Source: Cyanophora paradoxa (lineage: Eukaryota > Glaucocystophyceae > Cyanophorales > Cyanophoraceae). From it: DNA of 64,000 bases. This document shows, piece after piece, positions 52,336-62,235 of the stretch. The stretch lies in assembly GCA_004431415.1 (NCBI GenBank), contig QPMI01000120.1, forward strand, positions 30,186-94,185, in the 5' to 3' direction. Position numbers and translations under genes: made by a program. Under the pieces are notes generated by a model that made no database searches, was not told the DNA's origin, and worked only from the letters and a program-made list of their open reading frames with translations. Each line of letters begins with the position of its first letter. Positions within the stretch are counted from its first letter, which is position 1.

Positions 52336-53394
52336 TCAGCTCGCCAGTGCCGCTACCTGGTCTTTGAGAGTTTGAACTTCTTGTGAAAGTTCCTGAATTG
52401 CCTTCAACGACAGGGAAATGAGCCTGTCGTAGTTTACCCCGAGAAATCCATCCGCGTTCTCGAAAACGAGACTCGGGAAGACGCCTTGGACTTCCTGTGC
52501 GATGAGACCGTAATCCGTTTTCGAACCCCCGAGGATGTGTTCTTCCAGGTGAACGACACGGGATTCAGCTGCAGCAGAAGAGGGAGAATGCCCGACATGC
52601 TCGCGACATTTTCTTTCAGGCGGCTATCGCTCGACGAGTTTGTCAGGTATCCTTGAGCATCCGAATAAACGGCTCGGTTTCCATCGCCCGTGAGCGTCGA
52701 GACGATGAGCCGACCCGTGATGCCAACGCCGACGGTTCCGCACAGCAGTCGTTCGGTGCCGTTGTTTCTCAAGGATAGACCAGAGCTGACGCTTCCGCTA
52801 TCAACGATTGAAGTGTTTGCTATGCTTAGGCCATTAGTAGGGCCTTCGATTGCCGAGGTAAATAGAGTACCTGTAACACCAACGCCAAGAGTCCCACAGA
52901 GGAGTCTATCGTTTTCGTTGTACTTTATAGCTACGCCTGAACCACCGCCATTTATGTACGGTGACGTTCCGGTAATTTGCAGCTTATCGTCCAATGTAAC
53001 GATGCCCGCCAAGTTTGAAGCCCCGCTCACCCTAAGCCCCCCCACCACGTTTGCTCCGCCTCCTTGCACATACAGAGCCGCATTCCCCTCCCCGTTCACA
53101 GTCCCATTAAAGGTCACCTGATTCGTGGTGTACCCGCTCCCGTCCCAGGCCCCGTTCGTGACGGTGAGCCTCTGCGTCCTCACGCGCCCGGCACGGCCGA
53201 CCCGCCCTCCCGCGTGCGCATCTTGTCGCAGCGCAGCTCGCCGACGCGGACGAGGTCGGCCTCGGAAAGGGGACGGCCGTGGCGTTGTAGGGGGCCTCGG
53301 TGGCCTGGTTTCCGAGGGTGGTCTCCTTAATCGTGTGATCGCCCTTGTGATTCACGCTGGCAGCATAGGTAAATAGAGGGACAGCGACCGACAT
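52336..53394 (-). CDS. Fibre/spike protein with peptidase-S74 chaperone domain
   Basis: Starts M-S-V-A-V-P-L-F-T-Y-A-A at 53394. The middle consists of repeated strand motifs (N-D-R-L-L-C-G-T-L-G-V-G-V-T-G and E-R-L-L-C-G-T-V-G-V-G-I-T-G). The C-terminus has S-D-S-R-L-K-E-N-V-A-S and Y-G-L-I-A-Q-E-V-Q, hallmarks of the intramolecular chaperone (S74) that trimerises fibres and cuts itself off. It ends V-A-A-L-A-S. Frame changes are needed near 53215 and 52560. Viral tail-fibre and spike proteins are the usual hosts of this domain. Confidence 0.75.
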
Positions 53395-53486
53395 TTTGGA
53401 TTGCATCAGAAAATCGATTACATAAGCAGCTTGCCGATCGCGGTCCAATGAATAAAAAGCTGGACAATTTGGGTGGGCGTGACCGT

Positions 53487-54486
53487 CATTCTGGTTGGAA
53501 TCTCACTTTAACTGTAAAGCCAGTGTGACTCACCGCCGTGACGTTGGCCCCGTAGAAATCGACATCCGTGCTGCCGCCGGGATTGATGTCGAACGAGGGG
53601 TTACGTTAATAACCGGCGTTGGGTTTGCTGGGTCCCCAGTCCGCCTCCAGTGTCGTACGCCTGTCCGAATGTAATGTTGAACGTCACCGTGTATGTTGAA
53701 TTGATGTTAAACTCCGTGTACGCAGCGTAGGAGTGGAAGACGTGCCGTGCGTTATGTACGCATCCATGTTCACGTTTCTGTGCCCGTGGCTGGTGAGCGA
53801 GTACTCTGTGTGACTGTGCGTAGAGGGTGGGAAGGAAGTGGGTCGGTCGATGACATTATCCCAGTACACATTGTGACTGTGTGTAGAGGGGGGGAAGGTA
53901 AGTGGCTTGCCCGTTACGTTGTCCCAATCCACGGAGATGTTCGTCAAGTCCGGGGCCGTCCAGTCGCTGATCTGAGAGATGGTGTGCTGGTGGTCTGCGT
54001 GGGGATACGTACTCGGCTTCCCCGTGATGCTATCCCACGCCCACGTTGTTGGTATCACGGGTATCGTCGGCCTCCCGCTGAGATCTGCATACGCCCCCGT
54101 GTGTGCCACCGTCGCCAGCTGCGGCACGGCAACGCCCACGGTGCTCACGGCCTGGCTCGCCCCCGGCGCCATGTGCCACTCGTAGTTCTGCGATGCAAAC
54201 ACGGGCTGGCCTGGCTCGGGCGCCCAGTACTCGATGCCTTTGGCGATCTTCTTGGTGTATGGTGCTGCAGGCCTGTCAACCAATTTATCGACGTAGGCCT
54301 TGGGTACCAGCCAGTTTGCCTTGGGGCTCTGCGAATTGATCCCGTTGTCTATGAAGGCCCCGTAATTCCTGAAGGCCTCGGCCTCCCACCAATCCTGCAT
54401 GCGGAAGGTCCCGGAATCTCGAGGCGCGAGTTGGCGTCCGCCAGGCGGGCCACCTGCGCCCCTCCGTTCGACGAGACGCCCGAGTG
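53487..54486 (-). CDS. Collar-like fibre protein with H-T-H-S repeats
   Basis: Contains K-A-N-W-L-V-P-K-A-Y-V-D-K-L, L-S-G-R-P-T-I-P, and three related units W-D-N-V-(T/I)-G-K-P with F-P-P-S-T-H-S-H, typical of phage-type tail-collar fibres. The strand-rich end is A-Y-T-E-F-N-I-N-S-T-Y-T-V, then V-K-V-R-F-Q-P-E-stop. Frame changes lie near 54410, 53745 and 53610. Coding continues without a clear start from the membrane-protein piece upstream, so both may be one long gene. Confidence 0.55.
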
Positions 54487-54489
54487 ACG

Positions 54490-55836
54490 GATGGCCGAGC
54501 CGAATTCGCGCCTTAGGGCTTCGATGTGATTGATCCTGTTGAGGCCCTCCTGGTAGACGGCAATTAAGACGCGCTTCCGCCCTTGGTCTCCTCCTTTATC
54601 ATCTGCTTCAGGTCGCGCATAAGTCGACTCAGGGCGAGCGAAGTCGACCCGAAGCCCTCCTGCATTTTAACGGTGAGCTGGGAGAGGAAGAGCACGGTCG
54701 CGCGATCGATTTCGAGCAGGGTCTTCTGGTCCTTGGGGGTACGGTAATCGTTGATGCTGTTGTCGAGCGCGCGAATGAAGGCCTGCAGCTCCTTCGGCTC
54801 CTTGATTTCGTTTAACCGCAGCTCCTGGCCAAGAGCGAGGCCATTTCGCGCGCCTCCGAGGGGTCGTACACACCCAAAAATCCGGAGCCCAGCTCGCCCT
54901 CCAGCCGATTAATTCGGTTGCGCAGCTGGCTCGCCTCGTCGCCCCACGTCTCGACGCCCCAGTCGTAGATCTGTTGCGAGAGCTCCGCGATGAACTGTAT
55001 GGTGTCGGTCGCCCAGTCGACGGGGTACTTGAAAAAGTTCTTCACGATTTCTTCCGCGCTGCGCCCGTTGATGATATCCACGATCACCTGCGCGATGGCG
55101 CCCGCGAGGATGGACAGGCCAAGTCCGCCCACCGTGCCGATCCTCATTTTCGTGAGGGCGCTCAGGGCGGACGACATGCCCGTCTGAAGGCCAAAAGAGC
55201 CGACCGTCATGATCATCTGATCGCGGAACGTATCGAAGAACTCGGCCTCCCCTATCTTGCCCTGCGAGAGCGCCTGGTAGGCCGAGAGCAGGCCGCCGGC
55301 CGTCGCCAGCCCAAGGCCCGCGCCGCCGCGCCCGCCCGCCGCATGGCCGCGAGCCCGTACCCCGAGCCCGGCGCCCACCAAGTCGATGCCCGCCCCTGAA
55401 ATAAATCGGCTGCCCCGAAGACATGCCGTCGTTGTTCGCCGTACCGCCGCCGAGAAGAGCGTCTCGGCGCTGAGGCCTCCTTGGCCACCCCGGGCCGCTT
55501 GCCCTCGGGCGCCCCAGGTACGCGTCGCGCTGCTCTTTGGTGGTGAATCGCTCGAGGTCGAAATCGGCGAGGGCGTCGGCGGTGGCGCGGTTCCAGTCGC
55601 CGTAGGCATGAGGGCGTTGCGCAAAATAACGTCCGAGTCGCCCATCACGCGCCTGTCGAGCGTCTGAAACACGCCCTCGGAGGGCAGGCGGGCGGTGCCC
55701 GGCGCATCTCCTCCACGGAAACGTCGTCCCTCTCCGCGAGTGTGATGTCGTCTGGGCTGGCCAAGCCGACGCCCGCGCCCTCATCGGCGTACGCCCTTCC
55801 CCTTCGTTTTAATATTTGATTGGCCTCCCGTTTCAA
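54490..55836 (-). CDS. Membrane-associated virion protein piece
   Basis: Pieces in order: R-E-A-N-Q-I-L-K-R-R-G-R-A-Y-A, then G-V-F-Q-T-L-D-R-R-V-M-G-D-S, then F-D-L-E-R-F-T-T-K-E-Q-R-D-A-Y. The best frame (55672-54812) has hydrophobic stretches (G-L-G-L-A-T-A-G-G-L-L-S-A-Y, I-G-T-V-G-G-L-G-L-S-I-L-A-G-A-I-A-Q-V-I-V), followed by a helical L-L-E-I-D-R-A-T-V-L-F-L-S-Q-L. This layout (hydrophobic core flanked by helices) recalls tape-measure or membrane-lytic virion proteins. No family is established. Several frame shifts are present. Confidence 0.4.
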
Positions 55837-57600
55837 TGCTTGGTACTCTGTCTCTACCTTGGTCTTTCTTGCCTCTTCCTCTGCCGCCTTGCGCTCTGCG
55901 ATCTTCCGCCTCTGCTCTTCTATCTCGGCGTTGCGTCTCGCCGCGTTCTCCTTCGCTGCTGCTTCCGCTCTTCAATCACCCTGTTTGCGTACTCCTTGTC
56001 CGCTTGGGCTTTCTGTAGCGCTCCTCGATCTGACTCTTGGCCTCGTCTCCTCTCTTCCTTAGATCGCCCATGAATGCCGTCGTATCTATGTGAATCTTGT
56101 ATTTGGCGGTGGGTGCTCACGTTTGAAGGCCTCCAGATCGCGCACCATGGCATCGTACTGCGCGAGCCCCTCCGCTGGAATGATGCTCTTCGCATTTCCC
56201 AAAATTTGCTCAGCTTGCCCACGTAATCGACCATGGAGAGGTACGCGCTCTGTGCGCCCGCGCTCACCGTTTTCGGATTGGCTCGCAGCTCTGCCAAAAA
56301 CTCCCCTTTTGTATCCGGTACAGTGACCATTCGAGGGCTCCCCGCACAGGCTCGCTTCCGTCCGCAGTTCTCTGTGCATCTCCTCCACGTCGCCGTATGC
56401 TATCCAGATGGCATCGCTGATGGGCCTCTGAACAGCCTGACGCTCAAAGTTTTTCCACTTCTCATCGGCCATCTTTCTCCTCAGTTCTTCGGCGTCTTTC
56501 TGACCCCTTCCCGTCAGCTGATCCATAACGTAGCTAAAGTCGCGCATGTTCTCTTCCATGGCGCGGAGCCTGTCCCCCGATGCATTTCCTTCTTTCAGTC
56601 TTTTGAGCTCCGAGCGGTAAAAATCCATCTGCGCCCCCTGAACGTCTCCAGTCGTCGCTTACGCTCCGCTACCTTCGGCTCCTCCAGCCGTGCAAATTCC
56701 TCGTCTGATGCAGTTTGCATTGCCTTCAGTCGTTCCTCTTCTGTCTTGCAGCTGCCTCCTCGTCCGCCCTGCGCCGCTGCTCTAACGCGTCGAAGAGGCC
56801 CTCTGATCTCGAGCGTGAGGCCAATGAGCTCTTCCACTGGTCGCTCCTACCCAGCCGCGCGAAGGGCAGCCTCTCGGCGGCCGGCCTTGGATCGGGCCTT
56901 GGCGTCGTCTGCGTCTCCATTGTGCCCCTTGGCACAGCCGTCCCTATCCTCTGCAGCTCGGCCGTCAGCGTTTTCACTTGCTGCTCTAGGTTGAATCGTA
57001 TGGTGATGCGAGCCCTCTGCCTTCTGCCTCTCCTGTTCTCGCAGTTCGAGCTGCCTTAAATCCTCCTTTGCTTTTCTGGCTTGCTCCTCCGCTGCCTTTC
57101 GCTCATCGTCCAGCATCTTTGTGCCCTCTTCGACCTCGTTTGCTATGTTGACCTTGTTTGCTATTTCCATGTCCAGTTTCTCCAGCTCGGTCCTTGCCTG
57201 CTCCTTTGCCTCCCTTATCGCGTTTTCCACGATCCTATCGGCCTCTCTCTTCCGGATCTCGGCTTTCTCCTCGGCCTCCAGGGATTTCTCAATTCTATCG
57301 CTCGCCTCTTTCAAATCGTCCGCTATCTTTTCTCGGCGCTGTCCTCATTTCGTTAAATTGCCGCTCCCTTGTCTTCAGCTCCTCTGCCAGTATTCTCACC
57401 TGCTCGTCTGAGAAACGATCGTTTGTTATCTTTCTGCAGCTCTGCAATGTCCCTTTCGTACGCCTTCCGATCCCTGTAGTACTTTGCACCGCCTGCAATC
57501 AGGGCCGCGCCGAAGATTCCCGTTGTTGTACCAAGGATCGGCACGAGCGTACCCCTCCGCCGCTCTCTCCGCCGAGCCGCCGCCACCCGAGCCGCTGCTA
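55781..57600 (-). CDS. Long coiled-coil protein with N-terminal TM helix, frame-broken
   Basis: A TM helix near 57540-57490 (I-L-G-T-T-T-G-I-F-G-A-A-L-I-A-G-G) is followed by K-Y-Y-R-D-R-K-A-Y-E-R-D-I. About 500 residues of Glu/Lys/Arg coiled coil follow (E-A-E-E-K-A-E-I-R-K-R-E-A-D-R-I, M-D-F-Y-R-S-E-L-K-R-L-K-E, S-I-I-P-A-E-G-L-A-Q-Y-D-A-M). The piece joins the membrane-protein segment without a visible start codon. At least five frame changes occur. Length and architecture suggest an internal structural protein. Confidence 0.45.
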
Positions 57601-58156
57601 CCCCCGCCCCCTCCCACGGCGTCCACTGGAGCCCCCTCCGCCCCCGTGCCTGTACCCCCACCCCCGGTGCTGTACCCCACCCCCGTGCCTGTACCCCCAC
57701 CTCCGTGCTTCCGCCGCCCGTACCCCCACCCGGAATCGCGCCCGCACCTTGGGCCCGCCGATGATGTCGTCGTACAGGTGGCGGTGCCCCAGTCCGTGAT
57801 GTCGGCCTTCACATGCGGGTGCTTGACGAGGGCGTACCTCTCGTCGTGGAAGTGGTCCTTCAGCGCCCAGTTCTGCGTCTTCGCCCAGTCTGAGCGATCG
57901 GGAGCACGTCGGGTGCCGTTGGATGCGGCCCCCGCCCGTCGTCTCCGGCGTCTCGCCCGTCCTGTCGGCGCTCAGGGCGCGGATGTTCACCTTGAAGTGG
58001 TCGAACCACGCGAAAAACTCCTCCTGTCGCGCCTGTACTGCTCGGCTCCATGCTCGCAGCGCCTGGCGGCTCCAGTAGATGTGGCGCAGGGGCCCGCGAT
58101 GCGCTCGAGTGCGTTGTACCCGGCCTCACGTCCCCTCTGCGCCTTTAGAGTCAGTT
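57590..58156 (-). CDS. Unidentified protein with Gly-rich repeat tail, frame-broken
   Basis: Pieces I-Y-W-S-R-Q-A-L-R-A-W-S-R, F-F-A-W-F-D-H-F-K-V-N-I-R-A-L and W-A-L-K-D-H-F-H-D-E-R-Y-A-L-V-K-H are followed by G-T-G-T-G-V-G-Y-type repeats (57650-57710) and G-G-G-G-S-S-G-S-G-G-G-G. No family is recognised. Three or more frame changes are needed to join these. Confidence 0.35.
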
Positions 58157-58442
58157 TCACGAGTTCAGGGTGGCGTCTTTCGCTGTAACGGAGTTTGCGA
58201 TTTTCACGTCGGCCCCCTCTAATAATTTCCAGTCCACGCCCGTCTCGGTCGTGACGCCCCAGAGCCCTTGATAATTGCGGTGAGGTCACCGTAATCGTCC
58301 AAGTACCGACGGACGTCAGGAAATCGCTGTAGGTCGCGCCCTTGCGCAGCCTTATCTCGTCCGCGTAAATTCCCCTCACGCTCAGGCTCCCGTCTATCGC
58401 GAAGGCGCCGTTCAGCACCTCGTCCGGATTCGGGATGGCCAT
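58157..58442 (-). CDS. Small virion-like protein
   Basis: About 95 residues. It begins M-A-I-P-N-P-D-E-V-L-N-G-A-F and has S-V-R-G-I-Y-A-D-E-I-R-L-R-K-G and T-W-T-I-T-V-T-S-P. After a one-base shift near 58280 it continues G-L-W-G-V-T-T-E-T-G-V-D-W-K and ends A-T-L-N-S-stop. Strand-rich N-termini of this type occur in fibre and baseplate proteins. Function is unknown. Confidence 0.45.
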
Positions 58443-58493
58443 GCGCCAGGGTCGTCGAGCATCGACATTTTATCCGCGAGAGAGAAAAATTAA

Positions 58494-58957
58494 CTAATGC
58501 TCCGCGTCCACGTCCACTTCAGCTTGCCGCTCACCTCGCCGTTGTCCAACGGCCACGGCACCTGCCAGAAAACGTCGCGTAGGGTAATCGGGCCTGATAG
58601 TGATCTGCTCGTCACGCAGCCAGCGGTAGGCCTCGGAGGCGTCGCGTATTTTCGCTCCCAGTATTCCCCGCCCGTGCCGTTCGGCAGCGAGTACCCCTCC
58701 CTTGCTACCCGTACCCTGTAAACGTGCTCGCCCGTTAGCGTGTCTACCCCCTGTACTCGAATTCTACGATTAAGCCAAGTCTGCCATGCGCTCTCGCCGA
58801 GACGGATGTGACTGAGGCTGTGCAGCAGCCCGTATTTAATTGGACCAGAGGCGTTACAAGATCGACTCTGTAAGTGAGGGCGAGGGTAGCCAGGCACGCC
58901 CGTAAAGGTGCGCGTCTTGACGCCCGAGCCCTTTCGCGGGAATATGATCAGGCGCAT
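58494..58957 (-). CDS. Unidentified small protein
   Basis: Open from M-R-L-I-I-F-P-R-K-G-S-G-V-K to 58490. It includes A-W-Q-T-W-L-N-R-R-I-R-V-Q-G-V-D and V-Y-R-V-R-V-A-R-E-G-Y-S-L. The last 30 residues switch to a Pro/Ser-rich run, suggesting one shift near 58640. No family is recognised. Confidence 0.45.
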
Positions 58958-58959
58958 TT

Positions 58960-59415
58960 AGGGGGCCTGCGAAAATCTATTTCGCAAAGCCCAGAGGCCG
59001 AAGTTCTTGACGATGAAGCGTTGTTCTTCTTGTGGCGCCCGTGATGTCGGTGAAGCGCACGCGCAGCTCCTGGAACTTGTCGTACGCGACGTAGTTCGGG
59101 CGCACGCCATGGGCACCTCGAACCAGTAGAGGATGGTGTTCTCGAGGCCGTCGTGGCCCACGTCGGATCACGACCTTGTTGATGCACGTGTTGACGTTCG
59201 AGATGGTCGTGACGTTCAAGTCGGGCACGTCCATCAGCAGAACGTTGACGGTTTTCGCGGCGGGGGTCCGGAATCGCGGTCGTGTCCAGCTCCAGGTAGA
59301 CGCCCTTGATCTGCAGCGTGTCGATGTCGGCGGGATCTGGTTCAGCCTGAGGCGCCAGAAGCCTCGGAATCCTGCGTCTCTCCGTTCGACTGGACGTAGA
59401 GTTGACGCAGGACAT
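58960..59415 (-). CDS. Beta-rich small protein, frame-broken
   Basis: M-S-C-V-N-S-T-S-S-R-T at 59415, then I-D-T-L-Q-I-K-G-V-Y-L-E-L-D. Pieces in other frames follow: V-N-V-L-L-M-D-V-P-D-L-N-V, then L-E-N-T-I-L-Y-W-F-E-V-P-M, then N-Y-V-A-Y-D-K-F-Q-E-L-R-V-R-F-T-D-I, then F-G-L-W-A-L-R-N-R-F-S-Q-A-P-stop. The strand spacing suits a jelly-roll-type virion protein, but it is too short for a double-jelly-roll major capsid protein. Two of the shifts fall in C- or G-runs. Confidence 0.4.
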
Positions 59416-59433
59416 TATTAGGAAGGGCCTGAG

Positions 59434-59614
59434 AAATTATGCCTTCCTCAGGCCGTTGAGGAGGTAGGGCCCACGAAGTAGTAGCCCGCGAACTGCCGGC
59501 GAGATCCGCACGAGGTAGTAGCGCGCGGGACATGTAGGCGACCGCGCGAGGTCAGCAGCTGCCCAGGTAGCGGGAATCGCTGGTGATATCATCGAGGCTC
59601 GGAGCATGGACGAC
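59434..59614 (-). CDS. Possible short protein
   Basis: A frame ending G-P-Y-L-L-N-G-L-R-K-A-stop at 59434, preceded in another frame by P-S-L-D-D-I-T-S-D-S-R-Y-L-G. If joined by one shift it would be about 60 residues. There is little else to say, and it may be the end of a larger broken gene. Confidence 0.25.
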
Positions 59615-59638
59615 ATTGTTAAGGGCCCATTCAGAAAT

Positions 59639-59982
59639 TTACTTGGGCATGAAGAATTCCTGACGCGCTCTCCCCTCGTGCAGCGCCCACGCAGCGGTCG
59701 ATGACGGCGCCATCACGGGCGGCGCTCGCGCGGGTTCTTCGCGTACGCCCGGGCGTCCTCTCCATCTGGGGGTGTACTGCTCGACGCGCTTGGCGTAGCT
59801 CGCGATGGCGCGGCGGTGCACCGATCCAGGTCAGCCGCCATTTCCGCCGGTGCCTTCGGCTGCTGCTGCTTCTTTCGCGCGTAAGTCCTAAGAGCCAAGG
59901 GTAGCCGCGGTGCTGCTGCTGGAGTTGCTGGCGCTGGAGCCTCTGCGCTGGGGCTGGTGTCGCGGGAGTCTCCATTTCCCAT
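59639..59982 (-). CDS. Small protein with N-myristoylation-type start
   Basis: M-G-N-G-D-S-R-D at 59982: Gly2 and Ser6 fit the N-myristoylation consensus used by several membrane-attached virion proteins. A Pro/Ala-rich linker follows, then R-T-Y-A-R-K-K-Q-Q-Q. After a shift near 59815 comes A-S-Y-A-K-R-V-E-Q-Y-T-P-R-W, ending F-F-M-P-K-stop. No family is recognised. Confidence 0.4.
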
Positions 59983-59987
59983 GTTCT

Positions 59988-60248
59988 CTAGAAAAAAACG
60001 GTACCGGTTTGCGTCATCTGAATGTCGACGTGTGCGGCCCTATGTTCTGCGTGCTCTCGCGCCTCTGCTGCTCCGGTGGGGTTCGGGCTCGGGCTGTCCG
60101 CGGCGGACGACCCTAAGGCCGCCGCCTTCAGGGCGCCAGCACTGTGTTGGGGCCGACGCGCTCCGTGCCGCCCAGCAGCTCCGAGACCAGGAAGAGCGCG
60201 CCGCAGACGACGTGATGATGTCCGAGTGGGTGCATTCCCCTGGAACAT
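59988..60248 (-). CDS. Unidentified small protein with one hydrophobic segment
   Basis: One frame includes V-V-C-G-A-L-F-L-V-S-E-L-L-G-G-T near 60210-60160, which could be a short membrane helix. Another ends M-T-Q-T-G-T-V-F-F-stop at 59988. A single shift would join them. Weak. Confidence 0.25.
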   Translation of the reverse strand: MFQGNAPTRTSSRRLRRALPGLGAAGRHGARRPQHSAGALKAAALGSSAADSPSPNPTGAAEAREHAEHRAAHVDIQMTQTGTVFF

Positions 60249-60249
60249 T

Positions 60250-61300
60250 TCGCGGCCCGTCAGATTTATTATCCCTACCCTTCCCTTCCGCCCTGCCTTT
60301 GCCGCGCCTCGGCCCTGGCCTCAGGTCGCCGATTTCCGCGGCCTGCGGCGCGAAGCGGGATCGTCCGCCTGGCCGGCGTCCGCCTGGAAAATCGTGAAGA
60401 GGTACCCGTCCTGTTGTTGTCGGTGTTGTTCGTGTTTCGCGCGTGCGACCACTCTTTCAGTAAATCGCGCCTCTGCTTGTCGGGCAGCGTCTTTGAGAGG
60501 TACTCCTGCACTTGCTCGCGTAATTTTCCTCTGGATCAGCGACGCAAGGACGGTGGCGGATCTTTCCCCATGCCTATCTTCTCTTCCGTCAGCATGCGCT
60601 CGAGCTCTGCGATTTCCACCATCGTATCGATGCTCGTTGAGGCCTGCCTCTGCCTCTTCTGGTCTACGAGGCGCTGCCCCGCCGCCGTGAATTTCGCGGA
60701 CAGAATTTGGTGCAGCCGCTCGTACACGTCGTGGTGCTCGGCTCCTTCTCCTTCAGCAGCACCACCAGTCGTAATCGCCACAGCACCTGCAAATTCGATA
60801 TGTGATCGATCGTCACCAGCACGTGGGCGTGCAGCGCGCCGTCCGTCGGCCCACCTCCACGCCCTTGCACGCGAATTCCGATGATTGCGTTGGCGTACGT
60901 GTCGTCCTTGTACTTGCCGTTCTCTTCCTTCATATTGAAGCGTATGAACTTGTAGAATTCTGCTCCGAGAGCACCTCTGCGAGGCTGTCGCGCAGCGCCG
61001 CCGCCTCGAATTCTCGCGCCTCTCCAGGCGCTTGTGGGTGTTGAAGAGCACCAGTAGCGCGACTGGCGCGCCTGTCGTATGTCGTACCGCGTGCTTCCGT
61101 CGGGATTCTTTTGTTGAGGATGAAGACCGACCGCCCCGTCTCGCGATTTCCGTGATCACTTCTCGAGCGCCTCCAGCCGTTGCCTGCGCCGCCTGCAGTC
61201 CCGTTTTCGCCTTCTCTATGTTCTGCTTTACCTCTTGCGCGTCCGCGAAGGTGCCATTAAATCTTCCATCTCGGCGCACGATTTTCGCCTTTCTGATTTC
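60250..61300 (-). CDS. HUH-endonuclease-like replication protein 1, frame-broken
   Basis: Pieces in order: A-D-A-Q-E-V-K-Q-N-I-E-K-A-K, then V-A-L-L-V-L-F-N-T-H-K-R-L-E (beta strand, motif-1-like), then N-A-I-I-G-I-R-V-Q-G-R-G-G, then D-G-A-L-H-A-H-V-L-V-T-I-D-H with the H-x-H pair at about 60831-60823 (motif-2-like). Next is H-D-V-Y-E-R-L-H-Q-I-L, with a Tyr that could be catalytic. A basic helical tail ends near Y-L-S-K-T-L-P-D-K-Q-R-R-D-L-L. The strand-then-HxH order is shared with the protein at 62236-63065. HUH enzymes nick DNA for rolling-circle-type replication or transposition. About five frame shifts are present. It may continue upstream into the zinc-binding segment. Confidence 0.5.
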
Positions 61301-62215
61301 GACTGCGCAGAGTTGGGCTCGATGACGGACGATCCGAAGTCAGCGGCCGTATCCTTTGCCTTTCGTGGTCTTGCTTCGGCCGCCGAGCAGCTCTCGACAT
61401 GTGGTCGCGCGTCTGCTTGGAGACGTGGCCGTGTCGCCCTCTTTCGCCTCGCAGCCCAAGTCACGAGCAGGCCCTGTGCCGAGCAGCGTGACGCACTTCT
61501 GGCAGAAGCCACGAGTTCTGGGCGACACCGTGGGCACCTGCGCCGCTTCTTGTCCTTGATGAGGGGTACGGCTCCTGGCCTTTTTCTTTCCTTGCGTTTG
61601 CTTGGCCGCCCACCGGTTTGCCTTTCTATGACCGCGACGTACTTCGTACACGCATCCTTCCTCGCCTGCGCTGCCTCCCTCGGGCGATTTTCTCTGGCTG
61701 TGGCCCCTTGGCGCTCGCACGGGCGTGGCTTCGTACATGAGGCGAAGGCAGCGGTAGCAGATTGGCGGCGATTTCTGCGCGCTCTGTACGTGCGCGGTAT
61801 GGCGCGCAGTCGCTCCTCGGGGAGTTTATCGTACTCGATTCGCTGGGAGCTCCAGAGGTCGCGGCTCGTGGTATGATTATCGAGCAGCGATGGGACATCT
61901 GAACTTCTTTGGTGGCCGAGAGCTTGATGTAATCGGATATGCTCTTCTGCTGCTGGAATATGCCGTCTCGCCCTGAACCAGCACGTATCGCTTCGGAATC
62001 TCAACGACGGGCGTCTCGAGCTCGTCCACGCGGTATCGGGCGCGTTTCCCTTTGCCTTTCCCTTTCCTTCCCCTTGCCCTTGCCTTCGGCTTAGGCTCCG
62101 GCTCCTCTTCCTCTTCTCCTCTTCTCCTCCGACTCGGAGGACGGGACGTGGCTCCTCTTCTCTGACTCGCTCGAGCTCTCTGGCTTCTTCTTGCGGCCTC
62201 GGCGCTTCGGAGCAT
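61228..62215 (-). CDS. Basic, putative zinc-binding protein, frame-broken
   Basis: Starts M-L-R-S-A-E-A-A-R-R. A Lys/Glu-rich stretch (G-R-K-G-K-G-K-G-K-R-A-R) resembles a nuclear-localisation signal. It is followed by V-E-I-P-K-R-Y-V-L-V-Q-G-E-T-A. Later pieces contain C-x2-C pairs (C-Y-R-C, C-P-R-C and F-C-Q-K-C in different frames). It may be the N-terminal part of HUH-like protein 1, because no clear start separates them. The role is unknown beyond probable DNA or zinc binding. Confidence 0.35.
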
Positions 62216-62235
62216 TTATTGACACGAGAAAAAAT

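Noticed and set aside
58960-59415. Major capsid protein (double jelly-roll)
   Set aside because: Strand-rich but only about 150 residues, far below the 400-600 expected, and no conserved capsid motif was seen. Kept as an unnamed beta-rich protein.
61228-61740. Packaging ATPase or superfamily-3 helicase in the basic minus-strand region
   Set aside because: No Walker A (G-x4-G-K-S/T) or Walker B pattern found in any frame of this stretch.
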